NCBI GenBank assembly: GCA_020050175.1
Contig: JAGVKY010000195.1
Span: 1-25,874, forward strand
DNA: 25,874 bases
DNA from: Parachlamydiales bacterium
Lineage (GTDB): Bacteria > Chlamydiota > Chlamydiia > Chlamydiales > JAJFMK01
Direction of reading: 5' to 3'
In this document: positions 24,277 to 25,874 of the stretch, one piece after another
Position numbering within the stretch: the first letter of the stretch is position 1
Layout: every line of letters begins with the position of its first letter
Made by a program: the position numbers and the translations under genes
The notes under the pieces: model-generated
The model's database searches: none
Told to the model about the DNA's origin: nothing
The model's input: the letters and a program-made list of their open reading frames with translations, nothing else

Positions 24277-25770
24277 TTAGATTTCTTTGAAGAGATCTTC
24301 AAGAGTCGCTTGATTCGCAACTAATTCCTCAGAATACATGGTCGGTTTTAAGCCCATTGTAGTAATCATAGAGAGAAAAAGCTGTTTTTTGGTCCTTGTT
24401 TGCTTCCGAAATATTTCCATTTTTTTTAAGAGATCTTGTGAATAGGATTTATCAATTGCAAACTGCTTGTCAGAGCATTTGATCTCGCATAGAGTAATCG
24501 ATCCATCAAGTCTGTCGAAAAGTAGATCAATTTGCGTTCCTTCTTGCTCATCTTTCGGAGAATATCGCCAAGTCCCTACAGTAGACCCTGGATCAATATT
24601 TAAAGCTTTGCGAATCTGATCGAGATGTTTATAACAAATAGATTCGAATGCTAGGCTTGCCCAAATTTTCCAAGCTGACTGATTTGATTGTGATAGCCAA
24701 AATCCTTTATTTACTGCCTTTTTAGCGATGGTCTTTAAAATTGGTTCAATCCAACGTAGGTAAAAAAGACTATATTCATCATCAATTACGTAGTATACCC
24801 CTCTATCCTTATGTCCATAGGGCACAAGACCTGTAATGAATCCAGCTTCTTCTAGTTGATGCAATCTTTGAACTGTACCTCCGCCATCAGGAAGTTTAGA
24901 GATTTCGATAAGCTTTGATTGACCCACTCCATAACGATGTTTTGCAATGATTCGAATTAGGTCTGTGTATGGCTTTGGGTTCTCAAAAAGCGACTCGAAC
25001 AAACGCTCAAACTCCTTTACCAAAGGGCCATCGCTTTGAAAACAGAGTTCATCAATACATTGATGAGCGGAAAGACCCTTTCTTACAAAAGACCAATATA
25101 GAGGAACCCCACCCAACACTGTATAGAGATCAAGAATTTGTCGATGCTTGAGATGGATTTGATGTTCTTTCAGATAACTCTCAGTTTCATGCAATGAAAA
25201 AGGCTTAAGGTGGATTGTACGAGTCACTCTGTTATGCAGGCCTCCCTTGTTATTAATGATATTGTCAATAATCCAAGATGTGGCAGACCCGCAGATAATC
25301 AGCTTGACACGTTTATCAAAAACCCAATAGCGATTCCAATATAATTCCAAGGCAGTAAGCAGCTTGGAACGGGGAGTTGCCATCCATGGAAACTCATCAA
25401 AAAAGAGAACGACGGTTTTTTCTTTTGGCACTGCATTGATGGCTTCAGTGAGATCTTCAAAAGCATCTACCCATTGCTTTTGGGGAACCAAGGAGGGGCT
25501 TTGGTAAAAAGTTTTTCCTATTTGCTTTGCAAACTCTTTTAGCTGTTCCTTTGAAGAGCCTTTTTGCAGTCCTGTCACATGAAAAAACACACATGGAAAA
25601 GAACTCATAAGATTTTTGATGAGATAGGTTTTGCCTACTCTTCGACGACCGTAGACAGCGATAAATTCAGATTTTTTAGATTCGACAAGATCACGTAGTA
25701 ATTCTTGTTCTCTTAGACGTCCTATAATCTTTTCTGAGACGTCTTTGGGCTCAGCTTTTTTCTTAGCCAT
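24277..25770 (-). CDS. Archaeal-type AAA ATPase with DUF234-like nuclease domain
   Basis: Protein of 497 residues. The N-terminal ATPase_2-type domain has GRRRVGKT as Walker A (41-48), VLFFDEFPWM as Walker B (D125, E126), and the CGSATSWI sensor-like segment. A winged-helix region follows (about 265-320, LIEISKLPDGGGTVQRLHQLEEAGFI), then a C-terminal DUF234-like PD-(D/E)xK domain with QIDLLFD (D415) and CEIKCSD (E429-x-K431). This group is common on mobile elements and in archaea and some bacteria; its biological role is not settled. It is a single gene, transcribed leftwards toward the partition region, with no coupled neighbour visible. All motifs are present. Confidence 0.9.
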   Translation of the reverse strand: MAKKKAEPKDVSEKIIGRLREQELLRDLVESKKSEFIAVYGRRRVGKTYLIKNLMSSFPCVFFHVTGLQKGSSKEQLKEFAKQIGKTFYQSPSLVPQKQWVDAFEDLTEAINAVPKEKTVVLFFDEFPWMATPRSKLLTALELYWNRYWVFDKRVKLIICGSATSWIIDNIINNKGGLHNRVTRTIHLKPFSLHETESYLKEHQIHLKHRQILDLYTVLGGVPLYWSFVRKGLSAHQCIDELCFQSDGPLVKEFERLFESLFENPKPYTDLIRIIAKHRYGVGQSKLIEISKLPDGGGTVQRLHQLEEAGFITGLVPYGHKDRGVYYVIDDEYSLFYLRWIEPILKTIAKKAVNKGFWLSQSNQSAWKIWASLAFESICYKHLDQIRKALNIDPGSTVGTWRYSPKDEQEGTQIDLLFDRLDGSITLCEIKCSDKQFAIDKSYSQDLLKKMEIFRKQTRTKKQLFLSMITTMGLKPTMYSEELVANQATLEDLFKEI

Positions 25771-25874
25771 AACACCTATAATAATTATTACTTTACTGTT
25801 TTAGCTTCCATTGAACTCTAATAATCAAAGCTTTCAGAGCTTTTGTGCTGTTCCGCGACTTTTAATTTCAGAAA
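25771..25874. other. Upstream flank of the ATPase gene
   Basis: AT-rich leader. A short dyad AAAGCT-TTCAG-AGCTTT lies at 25827-25843, and the minus strand has TATTAT close to the ATG without a clear -35. The window ends here; no gene is seen. Confidence 0.3.

Overview
The window reads as part of a large conjugative plasmid, or a plasmid-derived integrated element, from an intracellular bacterium. The combination is an F-type coupling protein (TraD), a Ti/RAGE-type relaxase with fused helicase and primase domains, DsbB, a DnaB/RepA-type helicase, ParA and a long iteron array. That combination, with overall moderate-to-low GC, fits environmental Chlamydiota (Simkania/Protochlamydia-like) best; Rickettsiales-type amplified elements are the main alternative. 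The host assignment is inference from gene families, not from a database hit.

Layout. (1) 1-2898: the end of an F-like tra operon on the + strand: an upstream tra gene cut by the window edge (probably TraG), TraD, and a secreted protein of unknown function. A very large hairpin (2958-3058) closes it. (2) 3062-8890, - strand: a tightly coupled type I restriction-modification operon, hsdM-hsdS-hsdR, plus an abutting small membrane protein gene. The hsd genes are visibly GC-richer than everything around them, whereas the membrane protein gene is AT-rich. (3) 9172-12331: cargo made of a TM0106-type RecB-like nuclease (+), a frameshifted aminoglycoside phosphotransferase-like gene (-), and a DUF4160/DUF2442 pair bracketed by a 52-bp direct repeat copied from the 3' end of traA. 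(4) 12409-17890: a relaxosome module. The 1436-residue TraA relaxase/helicase/primase (-) is divergent from a small TraD(Ti)-like accessory protein and dsbB (+), and the intergenic gap carries two adjacent hairpins that make a good oriT candidate. (5) 17891-23442: the replication and partition module. It holds an AT-rich palindromic block, 19 iterons in same-orientation clusters, and the leftward genes parA, a ribbon-helix-helix-like partner, a DnaB-N/RepA helicase and a Rep-like protein, most of them overlapping. (6) 23443-24276: a non-coding stretch with degenerate GCAAGTTAGCAA-like elements and one orphan iteron. (7) 24277-25770: an archaeal-type AAA ATPase with a C-terminal nuclease-like domain.

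How it fits together: the element carries its own replication origin and initiators, a partition system, a relaxase with candidate oriT, a coupling protein, and thiol-oxidising support for the transfer apparatus. Between coupling protein and relaxase it has accumulated restriction-modification and other cargo. The most striking features are the phased, higher-order iteron array, the dyad-flanked promoter of the helicase gene with a motif shared around parA, the 52-bp duplication around the DUF4160/DUF2442 cassette, the three-module cysteine insert in HsdR, and the compositionally mismatched membrane gene directly joined to hsdR.
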